Source: a virus
DNA length: 64,000 bases
IMG/VR virus record: IMGVR_UViG_3300038462_000040
Span: 62,001 to 126,000 of that record
Direction: 5' to 3' (one strand)
Positions 53,255 through 60,945 of the stretch are shown in pieces (position 1 is the first letter of the stretch; the number at the start of each line of letters is the position of its first letter). The notes beneath the pieces are model-generated. The model had not been told where the DNA came from and did not search any database. It was given only the letters and a program-made list of their open reading frames with translations. The position numbers and the translations under genes were made by a program.

Positions 53255-54408
53255 TGTAAAAATTTAACACATTTATTAATGATTTCATTATTTTTATTAT
53301 TTCTATTATATTCTTCTGAAGTTACAAACATAATTTCAAATCCCATATCTTTCAATATGGAATATCTAATATCATCAATATCATTCGAATGCCAATAAGT
53401 ACCGTTATATTCAATAACTTTATTGTTTTGTTTAAAATCTAACATCATTACTGTTTTATCATAATTAAATTTTTCTGGTATTCTTAATACAAATTCTTTA
53501 TTTAATTCGGTAAAATATATATTATTCTTATTATCTATATTATCATATATATTCCAAAACAATTCTTGAGAAATTTTACTATATCTATTTGCTTTTAATA
53601 TTGATAATTTATTCATTTTAATATTTACATGTTCCTTATATTTTATAATTCCTAATTCAGTACCAAATTTACGTTGAAACCATTCAATACTATTTGTTTT
53701 ATTTATTTTAACATTTTCTTTTCGTTCATTATAATAATAATTCCAATTATCACAATATGTTTTTTTAAACCAATTAATTGATGGATATTTGGGTTCACAT
53801 TTTCCACAAATAATACTAAATTCACCCTTATTTATTCTCCAAAATTTTAATACATTATGCTTGTGACAATAAATATCAATATTATTAATTAATATATATA
53901 ATCTCATTGATAATTTATTTAAATTTTTATTAAGTAAATTCAAATGAGATGTATAGTATAATAAACTTAAATATAATTTTTTATCATCTCTTAATAATTT
54001 TCTATTTCCAGATTTTCCATAATAAATTTTATATTTATTTTTTAATAAATTTATTGTTTCTATTTTAGAATACAATTCAACAATTTTCGATAATTCATCA
54101 TTACATAAATCCCATTGTTTTTTTGCTGCATTTAAATTATATTTCTTAAAATCGCATAATTTTGAGTCATAAATCATTAATTTGTTATCAATCTTAATTT
54201 TGTTAATGTCACCATTATATTTTTGTAAAAATAAAATTTTTGCTGGTAATTTTTTGTTTGACGGATATATTTGAATTTCCTTAGTATATTCGTTAATATA
54301 TTTTAATAGATTTGGAAACAGCTTATTAAAATGTGCAACACCGCCCATAATACTAAAATTTTTTATATTTACATTATTTAAATTTTTAATTAATATTTCT
54401 TTTTTCAT
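53248..54408 (-). CDS. Vsr-like homing endonuclease inside the split terminase
   Basis: The 386-residue protein sits between the two terminase halves. The middle contains a finger (CHKHNVLKFW, then ICGKCEP) near residues 195-215. A helical segment (SIEWFQRKFGTELGIIKYKE) typical of this endonuclease family follows. The C-terminal domain has the Vsr-like core: MMLDFKQNNKVIEYNGTYWH, SILKDMGFEIMFVTSEEYN. This domain in 'fractured' genes is known as a homing endonuclease family associated with split inteins. It has a promoter motif overlapping the terminase N-half stop. Its product probably spreads the whole insertion by cutting uninterrupted terminase genes. Confidence 0.82.
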   Translation of the reverse strand: MKKEILIKNLNNVNIKNFSIMGGVAHFNKLFPNLLKYINEYTKEIQIYPSNKKLPAKILFLQKYNGDINKIKIDNKLMIYDSKLCDFKKYNLNAAKKQWDLCNDELSKIVELYSKIETINLLKNKYKIYYGKSGNRKLLRDDKKLYLSLLYYTSHLNLLNKNLNKLSMRLYILINNIDIYCHKHNVLKFWRINKGEFSIICGKCEPKYPSINWFKKTYCDNWNYYYNERKENVKINKTNSIEWFQRKFGTELGIIKYKEHVNIKMNKLSILKANRYSKISQELFWNIYDNIDNKNNIYFTELNKEFVLRIPEKFNYDKTVMMLDFKQNNKVIEYNGTYWHSNDIDDIRYSILKDMGFEIMFVTSEEYNRNNKNNEIINKCVKFLQC

Positions 54409-54419
54409 ATTATATTTTA

Positions 54420-54429
54420 TTATAAATAC
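54420..54429 (-). promoter_or_regulatory. Late-type motif overlapping terminase N-half stop
   Basis: GTATTTATAA, 11 bases before the endonuclease ATG. The same bases encode the last codons (Tyr, Leu) and the TAA stop of the terminase N-half. Confidence 0.65.
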
Positions 54430-55616
54430 TCACAAGAATTATTTTGTTCATTAAGTTTATCATAAAATTTAAAAATTTCTAATGTTTCAATAATACCAGT
54501 TTTTTTATTTTTAATTGTAATTAATGAATCTTTTCCAACGCACATAAGTTCCTGCGCTATCTTACGCATATCACCATTGGCATTACGAATTTGTTCTTCA
54601 AACCAAGGACTACTTGCTTCCCAGCCATCGTCCATCATTTTAATTCTCTGTTCCTTACTCCAATTTGTATCAATTATTTTATTTTCAGTGGTTTTACCTT
54701 TATTTTTTAGCCAAACCAATTCTTTATTATAACGAGGGTCATTATACCACCATAATTCAACCGCTTTAAAATTATTTTTTCCTTTTCTTGCAGTATTAAA
54801 TGTTTGATAAAAAACAGCATCAAGACCAGAAGGTGTACTTACCATAATAGCATTACCACCAGTTTGTAATGTTGGCTGTGCTGAAGTCCAGAATTTATCA
54901 CCCTTTTCTGCCCATGCTGTTTCATCCCAAAACAATAAAGTTGGTGTCATACCACGTAATGTTTTAGATGCAAATGCTCCTAATTTTGAATCATTATCAT
55001 AATATTTCAATTTCTGTGTATCTTTTAAATTTTTTTCTGTATCTCTACCAGTTTTTGGTCTAAGCCATACAGGACAATTTTCAATAAAATCAACAACATC
55101 ACTCATTAATTCATCACGTGCGGTTTCAAGTTTATCTGCAACAATAGCTACTTGTCTATTACGATTAAACATTACATACCAAGCAATATATGCACAAGTT
55201 GTTGTTGAAATACCTGCTTGACGATATTTATTAGCAATAACAAAACGGTTTTCTAAATATGATTGAATTAATTCTTTTTGAAATTCAAATAATTTGAAAG
55301 GAACAATAAGACCAGCCTTACCTTGAGTTTGGTCAAAAATTGTCAAATAAGTTTCAATAAAATAAATTGGATTTGAAGCACAACGAATAATTTCATCTTC
55401 TTGTTCATGAAGAGTTAATTCACTTGCTTTTTTTATTAGACCTGATTTTGCAACAATAATGGGTTCAATATTTCCAGATTTTTTTCGAAGTTCTTTTGCT
55501 AATTTTCTTTGTTCTTCTTTTTCTATTTCCTTTTGAGCATCAAATGGAATGACTGGAATATGGTCAGGAAATTGTTCTTCTTCTTTATCTTTTAATTTGT
55601 CAATATCTTCAGACAT
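54420..55616 (-). CDS. 17: Large terminase N-half: ATPase domain plus intein N-part
   Basis: Residues 1-358 are the packaging ATPase, with Walker A-like NKYRQAGISTTTCAYIAW (about 129-146). Walker B with catalytic Glu is TPTLLFWDETAW (about 224-235), and the coupling motif is IMVSTPSGLD (about 257-266). At residue 359 the extein (KIAQELM) ends. A 40-residue intein N-part follows (CVGKDSLITIKNKKTGIIET..., block A), closing with SCEYL and stop. The gene starts 13 bases after a promoter motif, behind a structured 180-base leader. The full protein would be about 685 residues after trans-splicing (T4 gp17: 610). Confidence 0.92.
   Translation of the reverse strand: MSEDIDKLKDKEEEQFPDHIPVIPFDAQKEIEKEEQRKLAKELRKKSGNIEPIIVAKSGLIKKASELTLHEQEDEIIRCASNPIYFIETYLTIFDQTQGKAGLIVPFKLFEFQKELIQSYLENRFVIANKYRQAGISTTTCAYIAWYVMFNRNRQVAIVADKLETARDELMSDVVDFIENCPVWLRPKTGRDTEKNLKDTQKLKYYDNDSKLGAFASKTLRGMTPTLLFWDETAWAEKGDKFWTSAQPTLQTGGNAIMVSTPSGLDAVFYQTFNTARKGKNNFKAVELWWYNDPRYNKELVWLKNKGKTTENKIIDTNWSKEQRIKMMDDGWEASSPWFEEQIRNANGDMRKIAQELMCVGKDSLITIKNKKTGIIETLEIFKFYDKLNEQNNSCEYL
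54423..54542 (-). mobile_element. Split intein N-part (IntN, 40 residues)
   Basis: It begins with Cys359 of the N-half and contains block A only. Its last five residues, SCEYL, are encoded by bases that belong to the endonuclease promoter region. It is much shorter than usual IntN segments of about 90-100 residues. Confidence 0.9.
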
Positions 55617-55629
55617 TTATAAATATTTA

Positions 55630-55639
55630 TAATAAATAC
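55630..55639 (-). promoter_or_regulatory. Late-type motif before terminase N-half
   Basis: GTATTTATTA, 13 bases before the ATG. Confidence 0.55.
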
Positions 55640-55657
55640 TATCCTTGATTAAAACCG

Positions 55658-55696
55658 CAAAGCTCGGTACATTCCTAAATGATGTATCGAACTTCG
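55658..55696 (-). ncRNA. Candidate structured RNA element upstream of terminase
   Basis: CGAAGTTCGATACAT and ATGTACCGAGCTTTG pair over about 15 positions, with one A/C mismatch and a few G-U pairs around a 9-base loop. There is no T-tract, so it is unlike the terminators here. It could be a regulatory or processed RNA. Confidence 0.35.
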
Positions 55697-55728
55697 AAAT
55701 CTTTTCTTCCTAATATGGTAAGATAGAC

Positions 55729-55757
55729 AAAAAAACCAAAAACGCATAAATACGTTT
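55729..55757 (-). terminator. Possible terminator of a short transcript
   Basis: AAAACG-TATTTATG-CGTTTT in minus direction is followed by TTGGTTTTTTTG. It would end a roughly 50-base RNA from the motif at 55791-55800. Confidence 0.45.
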
Positions 55758-55790
55758 TCTTAACTGTTTTACCTCATGGGTAATCAGATA

Positions 55791-55800
55791 TTATAAATAC
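55791..55800 (-). promoter_or_regulatory. Late-type motif, distal, before terminase
   Basis: GTATTTATAA, 174 bases before the terminase ATG. It overlaps the end of the 55800-56288 gene. Confidence 0.45.
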
Positions 55801-56288
55801 TATAATTTAATCGAAGAAGTTTCAACAAATTCATTATTTTTTAAAATAATTTTTCTGGCATTAAGTAAATCTTTGACTTTACTTAATGTCATACCATAAT
55901 GAAATACTAATAATGGAAATTCTTCATTATCATCTTTTTCAAACATTTTTTCATAATCACCAAAATTACCATTTTCATCAGCTTGTTTTTCAATTTCATA
56001 TGCTAAAGCATGTATTGTATGATAACCATGCATATATTCTCTATCAACTGCTTCATGTAGGCAAAATAAATCAAATGAACTGGTTTTTAAATTAAAAATT
56101 GCATTAATATATTCTTCTGTTGGTGGAGTTGCATTATCACAAGCAGGACTTAAATCCCAACACCAACCTTCCATATCAATATTTGTTGGGTCTAATGAAA
56201 AGATAAATTCATATAGACCTTCACCCTTTGCATTATAACCAATTTTTAAAATAAAAATTAGTTTTAATTTATTATCTTCGTAGTCCAT
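55800..56288 (-). CDS. Hypothetical protein (162 aa), acidic
   Basis: The 162-residue acidic protein is unrecognised. It starts MDYEDNKLKLIFILKIGYN and has a Trp/Cys-rich segment (EGWCWDLSPACDN). A helical middle with several His follows (HEAVDREYMHGYHTIHALAY). The His/Glu content suggests metal binding, without a defined motif. It is the first gene upstream of the terminase on the same strand and has a late-type promoter. Confidence 0.65.
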   Translation of the reverse strand: MDYEDNKLKLIFILKIGYNAKGEGLYEFIFSLDPTNIDMEGWCWDLSPACDNATPPTEEYINAIFNLKTSSFDLFCLHEAVDREYMHGYHTIHALAYEIEKQADENGNFGDYEKMFEKDDNEEFPLLVFHYGMTLSKVKDLLNARKIILKNNEFVETSSIKL

Positions 56289-56300
56289 AATGTAATTTTA

Positions 56301-56310
56301 TTATAAATAC
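56301..56310 (-). promoter_or_regulatory. Late-type motif before 56288 gene
   Basis: GTATTTATAA, 12 bases before the ATG. Confidence 0.6.
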
Positions 56311-56316
56311 TTTTAA

Positions 56317-56343
56317 TAAAAAAAGCCACTGGCGTGGCTTTAA
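56317..56343 (-). terminator. Terminator after 56340-56762
   Basis: AAAAAGCCAC-TGGC-GTGGCTTT is a hairpin that overlaps the stop codon of the membrane protein gene. The same stem sequence GCCAC/GTGGC occurs at 8317-8342. Confidence 0.8.
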
Positions 56344-56762
56344 TTTTTATTGAATTCAAAACCTGTTTGTTCCTTTATTTCGCATAATATTATTGTTAGA
56401 CACATATTATAATCATTTAATCTTTTTCTTATTTTATTTTTTAAATATAAATATAATATTTGAAATATAATTGATATTAAAAAAATAATTATTGATATTA
56501 GTGGACTTTTTGATAATAAAAATATTGGAAGGATGGCAAATATATAGCTTAAATTTTTTAATAATATTTTCCAACTAAAAATAACGTTAAGTAAATCGTC
56601 AAAATATTGAATAAATATTCTCCTATATTCAAACCAATCACAATCTGAATTATCTTCTTTACTGCCTTGAACTTTTTTAAATATTTCAAGTTCGTGTTTC
56701 TTTGAACCACCACCAATAAATGTTCTAAAAAATTTATATTTTAAAAATGTTCTATCTATCAT
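56340..56762 (-). CDS. Membrane protein (140 aa), early promoter
   Basis: The 140-residue protein has a soluble start (MIDRTFLKYKFFRTFIGGGS) followed by two adjacent membrane helices (NLSYIFAILPIFLLS; PLISIIIFLISIIFQILYLY) and a basic tail. Its promoter is of the GTAACATTTTT class, as for the lipoprotein and the 18403 membrane protein, rather than the late class of its neighbours. The three genes may form an early envelope-acting group. Function unknown. Confidence 0.6.
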   Translation of the reverse strand: MIDRTFLKYKFFRTFIGGGSKKHELEIFKKVQGSKEDNSDCDWFEYRRIFIQYFDDLLNVIFSWKILLKNLSYIFAILPIFLLSKSPLISIIIFLISIIFQILYLYLKNKIRKRLNDYNMCLTIILCEIKEQTGFEFNKN

Positions 56763-56779
56763 AATAATATAATTTAATT

Positions 56780-56807
56780 ATTATACGATAATGATATAAA
56801 AATGTTA
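56780..56807 (-). promoter_or_regulatory. Probable early promoter before 56762 gene
   Basis: GTAACATTTTT, about 10 bases, then CGTATAATAA. It has the same spacing as at 18441-18473 and 22175-22207. Confidence 0.6.
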
Positions 56808-56809
56808 CA

Positions 56810-56836
56810 AAAAAACCCGAATAATTTCGGGTTTTT
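56810..56836 (-). terminator. Terminator after 56851-59208
   Basis: AAAAACCCGA-ATAAT-TTCGGGTTTTT forms a perfect stem with a T-tract, downstream of the large head-protein gene. Confidence 0.85.
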
Positions 56837-56850
56837 AATTTTATGTGTTT

Positions 56851-59208
56851 TTACACTGTTCCTGCTACACTTCCACCAACAGCAGAATAATCATTTTTTG
56901 TTGCAGCATTTTTTATAGATTGTGGCGCATATTTTACGGTTTTGCTATCAGCAAGTCTTAATGTACCACCATTATTATCAACATATTGTTTTAATATATC
57001 ATACTTAATATTAATTGGAGTTGTTTTTGATGCTCTACCAATTGCACCCATAGTAGGATTAATTAATATGTTTTTAAATACTGAAGTAAATAATGCTTCA
57101 ACACTCGCTGCATTATTGGGGTCAAGTTTTGCAAATTTTTCTTTAATACCAAGTCCAAAAATTTCATTTACATTATCTTTTTTTTTTAATACAGCAGATT
57201 CATATAATTTGTATTGTTTATCAATTATAGAATCAAGTTTTTTTAATGCTGGAGATTTTTTACTTTCAGTTAATATTGGTTTTCTTAAACCAGCATGTTC
57301 TTCAAGTCTGTTACGAATATATTTTCTAAGTTTTTTTTCGGATTCATTCATTGAAATGTCAATACTTTTATCAGGTTCTATTCTAATTTCAACGCCAGCA
57401 CCTTCTGGTTTAATAACACCACCACCTAATGTATCAGCAGCAGGGGCAATATTTATTTCTGGTTTTTCTTCAGTAGTATCATCTTTAACTTCAGGTTCTT
57501 CTTCTTCTTTAATTTGTTTTATTGGTGCAGTTGCACTAAGTTTTTGACCTGCTTTTGGTTCAGGCACTTTTATTTCTTCAATAGGTTGTGTTTCAATTTT
57601 TGCTGGGTCATCAAGACTTTCAGCAACTGGATTTAAACCAGCAATTCCAGCACCTTTACCAGTAACTTGTTGTGATATTGCTTTTATTATATTTTTAATA
57701 TCAATAGGTTGTTGACCTGATTTAGTTAATCTTGTATTTAATGATTGAACTTGTTTACCTAAATTAGCAGCAATACCTTCAAGTTTTTTTACTTCACCGG
57801 GTACTTCACCAGCATGATATGCTTGTTGTACTCCTGTAGCATATTGACCAACCGCTTGTGCACCCTTTTGAACTGTACTACCAACAGCATTACTAACTGC
57901 TTGTGCACCTTTTTTAATATCACCACCAACTTTTTTAAATGCACTACCAATACCACCAAAAAGTTCTTCAATTTGTTGTTTTTTAGATGCTTCATCACAT
58001 TCACCTAATTCATTAGTATAAGGAGTTAATTTTTCACTGTATTCATCATGACCATAATCAGATTTCAATTTACCAAGAATTTCAGGAGTAATAAACAATG
58101 CAACTGCTTTAAAATCACCATCATTTTGTCCATCATTATGTGCATTTGCATAACCACTAACTAAGTTAGTCATTTCTTCTTCACCACATTCTTGAATTGA
58201 TTGTGCATTATATCCTCTTGATTCTGCGAATTTAGCAAAACTACTACATTCTGCACATTGTCCTTCTTCTACTTCAGCAGGTTCAGTTTTTTCAACATTT
58301 TGTCCCAAGTCTTCAATATCTTCATCAGGAACAACTTTAGTGATTTTTTCTGCCATTGCTTTTCTATCTTCAATTTCAACATCAGGGAATTTATCTTTAA
58401 ATGCTGCAAGAAATGAATTAACATATGACTTAACTTGAGAATCTGTCATTTCTGTTTTTCTTATTTTTTCTGTCAATTTACCAAGAGATTTTTCAATTTC
58501 TTTTGTAGTAATATTTTTTTGGTCTTCTGGATTACCTTCTGTATTATCTTCTGGAGCAGGAATTTCTTCACCAGATTTATCATCAGTAGGTACTTCTGCA
58601 GGTATTTCACCAGTTTCATCACCAGCAGGTGCTCCATCAGTTGCAATATCAGTAGGTGGTGTTTGTTCTTCAGCACCTGTATTAGAAATAGGTTCTTCAG
58701 TAGGAGCAGGAGTTTCTAAACCACTTTCTGGTTCACCACTTAAATCAGGAATAGGTTCTGAAGTAGGAGTTGTATCTTTTGCAGCATCTAATCCAGCAGC
58801 CATTTCTTGACTTGCTTTAATTTCTTCACCAGCTTTATCTTCATTTAATCTTTTTTTACTACCAGTTTTATTTGATTTTAATGAAACTGCTTCATTAATT
58901 GTACGAAACAACATATTTCTTTGTTTTTCAGCTTCTGATAATTTTTTATATTGAAATTCGGTAATATTCGCCAATCCACCAATATATGCAAAATCAGCAA
59001 CATTTGGGTCTTCCTTAAGACCTGCTTTCTTAATGTAATAATTATGACTTTCTTTAATAATGCCATAAGCAACGCCATCTGCTGCTCTTTTATAATCAAT
59101 TAAAGTGCCTAAATTACGATTCTGAGATTCTTTTACAATTGTTTTATTAACAACTGCCAAATTTCTCATTCTTTCATAATATGCTTCTTCTGATGTGTGT
59201 TTTTTCAT
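56851..59208 (-). CDS. Large acidic candidate head/internal protein
   Basis: The 785-residue protein is not recognised. Residues 1-110 form a folded part (MKKHTSEEAYYERMRNLAVV). A Pro/Glu/Thr-rich low-complexity stretch follows at about 125-225 (EPIPDLSGEPESGLETPAPT). A helical and Cys-containing part (EEGQCAECSSFAKFAESRGY) is at about 313-340. Then comes an Ala/Gln/Gly region and a basic C-terminal domain (KLRKYIRNRLEEHAGLRKPI). LxE/IxE sites INE|A (104-106) and LNE|D (121-123) suggest processing by the prohead protease. It lies upstream of terminase in the minus-strand head cluster with a late-type promoter. Confidence 0.7.
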   Translation of the reverse strand: MKKHTSEEAYYERMRNLAVVNKTIVKESQNRNLGTLIDYKRAADGVAYGIIKESHNYYIKKAGLKEDPNVADFAYIGGLANITEFQYKKLSEAEKQRNMLFRTINEAVSLKSNKTGSKKRLNEDKAGEEIKASQEMAAGLDAAKDTTPTSEPIPDLSGEPESGLETPAPTEEPISNTGAEEQTPPTDIATDGAPAGDETGEIPAEVPTDDKSGEEIPAPEDNTEGNPEDQKNITTKEIEKSLGKLTEKIRKTEMTDSQVKSYVNSFLAAFKDKFPDVEIEDRKAMAEKITKVVPDEDIEDLGQNVEKTEPAEVEEGQCAECSSFAKFAESRGYNAQSIQECGEEEMTNLVSGYANAHNDGQNDGDFKAVALFITPEILGKLKSDYGHDEYSEKLTPYTNELGECDEASKKQQIEELFGGIGSAFKKVGGDIKKGAQAVSNAVGSTVQKGAQAVGQYATGVQQAYHAGEVPGEVKKLEGIAANLGKQVQSLNTRLTKSGQQPIDIKNIIKAISQQVTGKGAGIAGLNPVAESLDDPAKIETQPIEEIKVPEPKAGQKLSATAPIKQIKEEEEPEVKDDTTEEKPEINIAPAADTLGGGVIKPEGAGVEIRIEPDKSIDISMNESEKKLRKYIRNRLEEHAGLRKPILTESKKSPALKKLDSIIDKQYKLYESAVLKKKDNVNEIFGLGIKEKFAKLDPNNAASVEALFTSVFKNILINPTMGAIGRASKTTPINIKYDILKQYVDNNGGTLRLADSKTVKYAPQSIKNAATKNDYSAVGGSVAGTV

Positions 59209-59249
59209 TTGAATATTATTTAATATCTTATTATTTATCTTATATTTTT

Positions 59250-59259
59250 TTATAAATAC
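59250..59259 (-). promoter_or_regulatory. Late-type motif before 59208 gene
   Basis: GTATTTATAA, 41 bases before the ATG. Confidence 0.55.
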
Positions 59260-59286
59260 TTAATTAAGAACAAAAAAATAGGAATC

Positions 59287-59535
59287 TTATATTATTTCAT
59301 GTTTTTCATCTATTATTTTGTATTTCATCAACATTTCGTATATACTTGGAGTTATTAAATTTTTTCTTTGAAAATCATCAATAACTGTTTGGTTTGCTTT
59401 TTTATGTGAAATACCTTCATTCAAATATTTTGAATTTTTATGCAAACATTCTAATATGTCATAGAATACTTTTTCAGATTTTTTTCTTTCAATGTATTCT
59501 TTTAATTGTTCTTTTGTTATTATAAATCTTTTCAT
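59287..59535 (-). CDS. Hypothetical protein (82 aa)
   Basis: A basic 82-residue protein (MKRFIITKEQLKEYIERKKS) of unknown function. It starts three bases after the end of the nucleotidyltransferase gene, so it is the last gene of that operon. The N-terminal 'RxIITKEQL' pattern is common among small proteins of large phages. Confidence 0.6.
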   Translation of the reverse strand: MKRFIITKEQLKEYIERKKSEKVFYDILECLHKNSKYLNEGISHKKANQTVIDDFQRKNLITPSIYEMLMKYKIIDEKHEII

Positions 59536-59538
59536 AAC

Positions 59539-60351
59539 TTAATTCATGAATTCATCAAGGCTTAATTCTTGTGTTAAATAATCATTTTTTAATTCAATCA
59601 TTTTTTCAAGATAACCAGTATTTCTCAGTAATTTAAATACCAGATTTTCAGTTGAATATTCTCCACCAGTATTAAGTCCTGATTGTCTATATTTTTTTAT
59701 TTTTTCTTTTAATATTTCATGCTTTTTTAAAAAATCTTTTTGATTTTCATGTGTTTCTAAATCATCAATAGAATTCATAATATCTGCTGCTTTCAATTGT
59801 ACATCAGCACTATCAATATTTACAATTTTTTTTATTGGTTTTCTAATCCAATCATTTTTAATAAGTGAATATGTTCCAGAAGAATAATGTGGTTCGGCAC
59901 TATCTTGGAAATACATTTCAACATCATGTCCTTTTACTTGAATTGGTAAATTTTCTGCCCATAATTGCTTTTTCATCTTAAAAAAATCACCCACAAATTC
60001 TTTATTTTCTGATATTTGACTAAAATCAAGAATAACATGAACATCTAAATCAGAATTTTCATTATAATTATAATTTGCAAGACTTCCTGTCAATATAATA
60101 TCATTAAATTTAAGATTTTCAGCATCACAAAATTCAATAAATCTTTTAGCATTCATTAATAAAATTTTTCTAACTTCTGGTTTTATTTTTTCTTCTGAAT
60201 CCCAAATAAAAGGTGATAATGTATCATGCATTTGAATTGATGATACATCAATATTATCAGGTTCGACCACTTCTTTTAAAGTATCAGAAATATTATGATT
60301 TTTCCAATATCTACCAGACCAAAAACGTGGTGTTTTTTTTTCTTCAATCAT
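59539..60351 (-). CDS. Nucleotidyltransferase-fold protein
   Basis: The 270-residue protein has the Pol-beta superfamily active site: IILTGSLANYNYNENSDLDV near residues 84-103 (GS, then D-x-D) and the third acidic residue in VKGHDVEMYFQD near 148-159. These enzymes transfer a nucleotide to a protein, RNA or small molecule. The N-terminal 80 residues (KTPRFWSGRYWKNHNISDTL) are specific to phage proteins of this kind. It is embedded in the candidate internal-head-protein operon, so it may be packaged and injected. The substrate is unknown. Confidence 0.75.
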   Translation of the reverse strand: MIEEKKTPRFWSGRYWKNHNISDTLKEVVEPDNIDVSSIQMHDTLSPFIWDSEEKIKPEVRKILLMNAKRFIEFCDAENLKFNDIILTGSLANYNYNENSDLDVHVILDFSQISENKEFVGDFFKMKKQLWAENLPIQVKGHDVEMYFQDSAEPHYSSGTYSLIKNDWIRKPIKKIVNIDSADVQLKAADIMNSIDDLETHENQKDFLKKHEILKEKIKKYRQSGLNTGGEYSTENLVFKLLRNTGYLEKMIELKNDYLTQELSLDEFMN

Positions 60352-60365
60352 ATTTTATTAATATC

Positions 60366-60920
60366 TTAAGCTAATTCTGCTGCAAGTTCTTCATCACTAA
60401 TCGGAAATAATTTCGAAATTATATCATCAATTTTATCAAGAATATCATAATGATTAGTATCAAAAAGATAATCAATTTTACCTTTAAGATGTTCAACTTT
60501 TTCCAAATATTCAGATGAATTATCTTCATTAACATTAACTGGTACTGAAATATGTTTATTTTTTCTATCAATTAATAATCTATATAAAGTATCAATAACT
60601 TCAAGCTCACCCTGATTTAATAATAAATCTATAAATTCTTTTATTTTTGTAATTCTTGTTTTATATAGATTAATATCAGGAAAATTAATATTTTCTTTAA
60701 AAATTATCTTTGATTCTTCAATACCCTTTTTAAAACGTTTTGCTAATGCTTTACGTCTTGGAGTACATGTAGGTTTTGACATGGGTGTACAATAACCTTT
60801 ATGTTCTGGATTAACAGCTTTTTGAATCCATTTTTTATCGGTTTCAGTTAGTTTAAAATCTGGATTTAATTTTGCCATATTTTCCAAAAGCAATGATTTA
60901 GTATCAAATACTTTTTTCAT
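60366..60920 (-). CDS. Candidate head protein with CTPxxKPTCTPRR motif
   Basis: The 184-residue protein starts with a segment like that of 61443 and 30801 proteins (LLLENMAKLNPDFKLTE, LTE at 24-26). A distinct motif follows (GYCTPMSKPTCTPRRKALAK, residues about 42-61), which I recognise as recurrent in large-phage proteins but cannot name. The rest is helical and acidic and ends in EELAAELA. It lies 25 bases after the previous gene in the operon. It is probably an internal or core protein. Confidence 0.6.
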   Translation of the reverse strand: MKKVFDTKSLLLENMAKLNPDFKLTETDKKWIQKAVNPEHKGYCTPMSKPTCTPRRKALAKRFKKGIEESKIIFKENINFPDINLYKTRITKIKEFIDLLLNQGELEVIDTLYRLLIDRKNKHISVPVNVNEDNSSEYLEKVEHLKGKIDYLFDTNHYDILDKIDDIISKLFPISDEELAAELA

Positions 60921-60945
60921 TTCAATTGTAATATATCAAATTTAA

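Larger units (their letters stand above)
55617..55799 (-). other. Structured leader upstream of terminase (183 bases)
   Basis: There is no ORF in this region. In gene direction it holds a motif GTATTTATAA (55791-55800), a small TTACC/GGTAA hairpin, a second hairpin AAAACG...CGTTTT followed by T-tracts (about 55729-55757), then a 15-bp hairpin with GC content above its surroundings (55658-55696). The proximal promoter follows at 55630-55639. Confidence 0.6.

Noticed and set aside
55658-55696. tRNA gene in the terminase leader (GTTCGATAC resembles a T-loop)
   Set aside because: No acceptor stem, anticodon arm or CCA-proximal pairing can be built around it; it is a single long hairpin.
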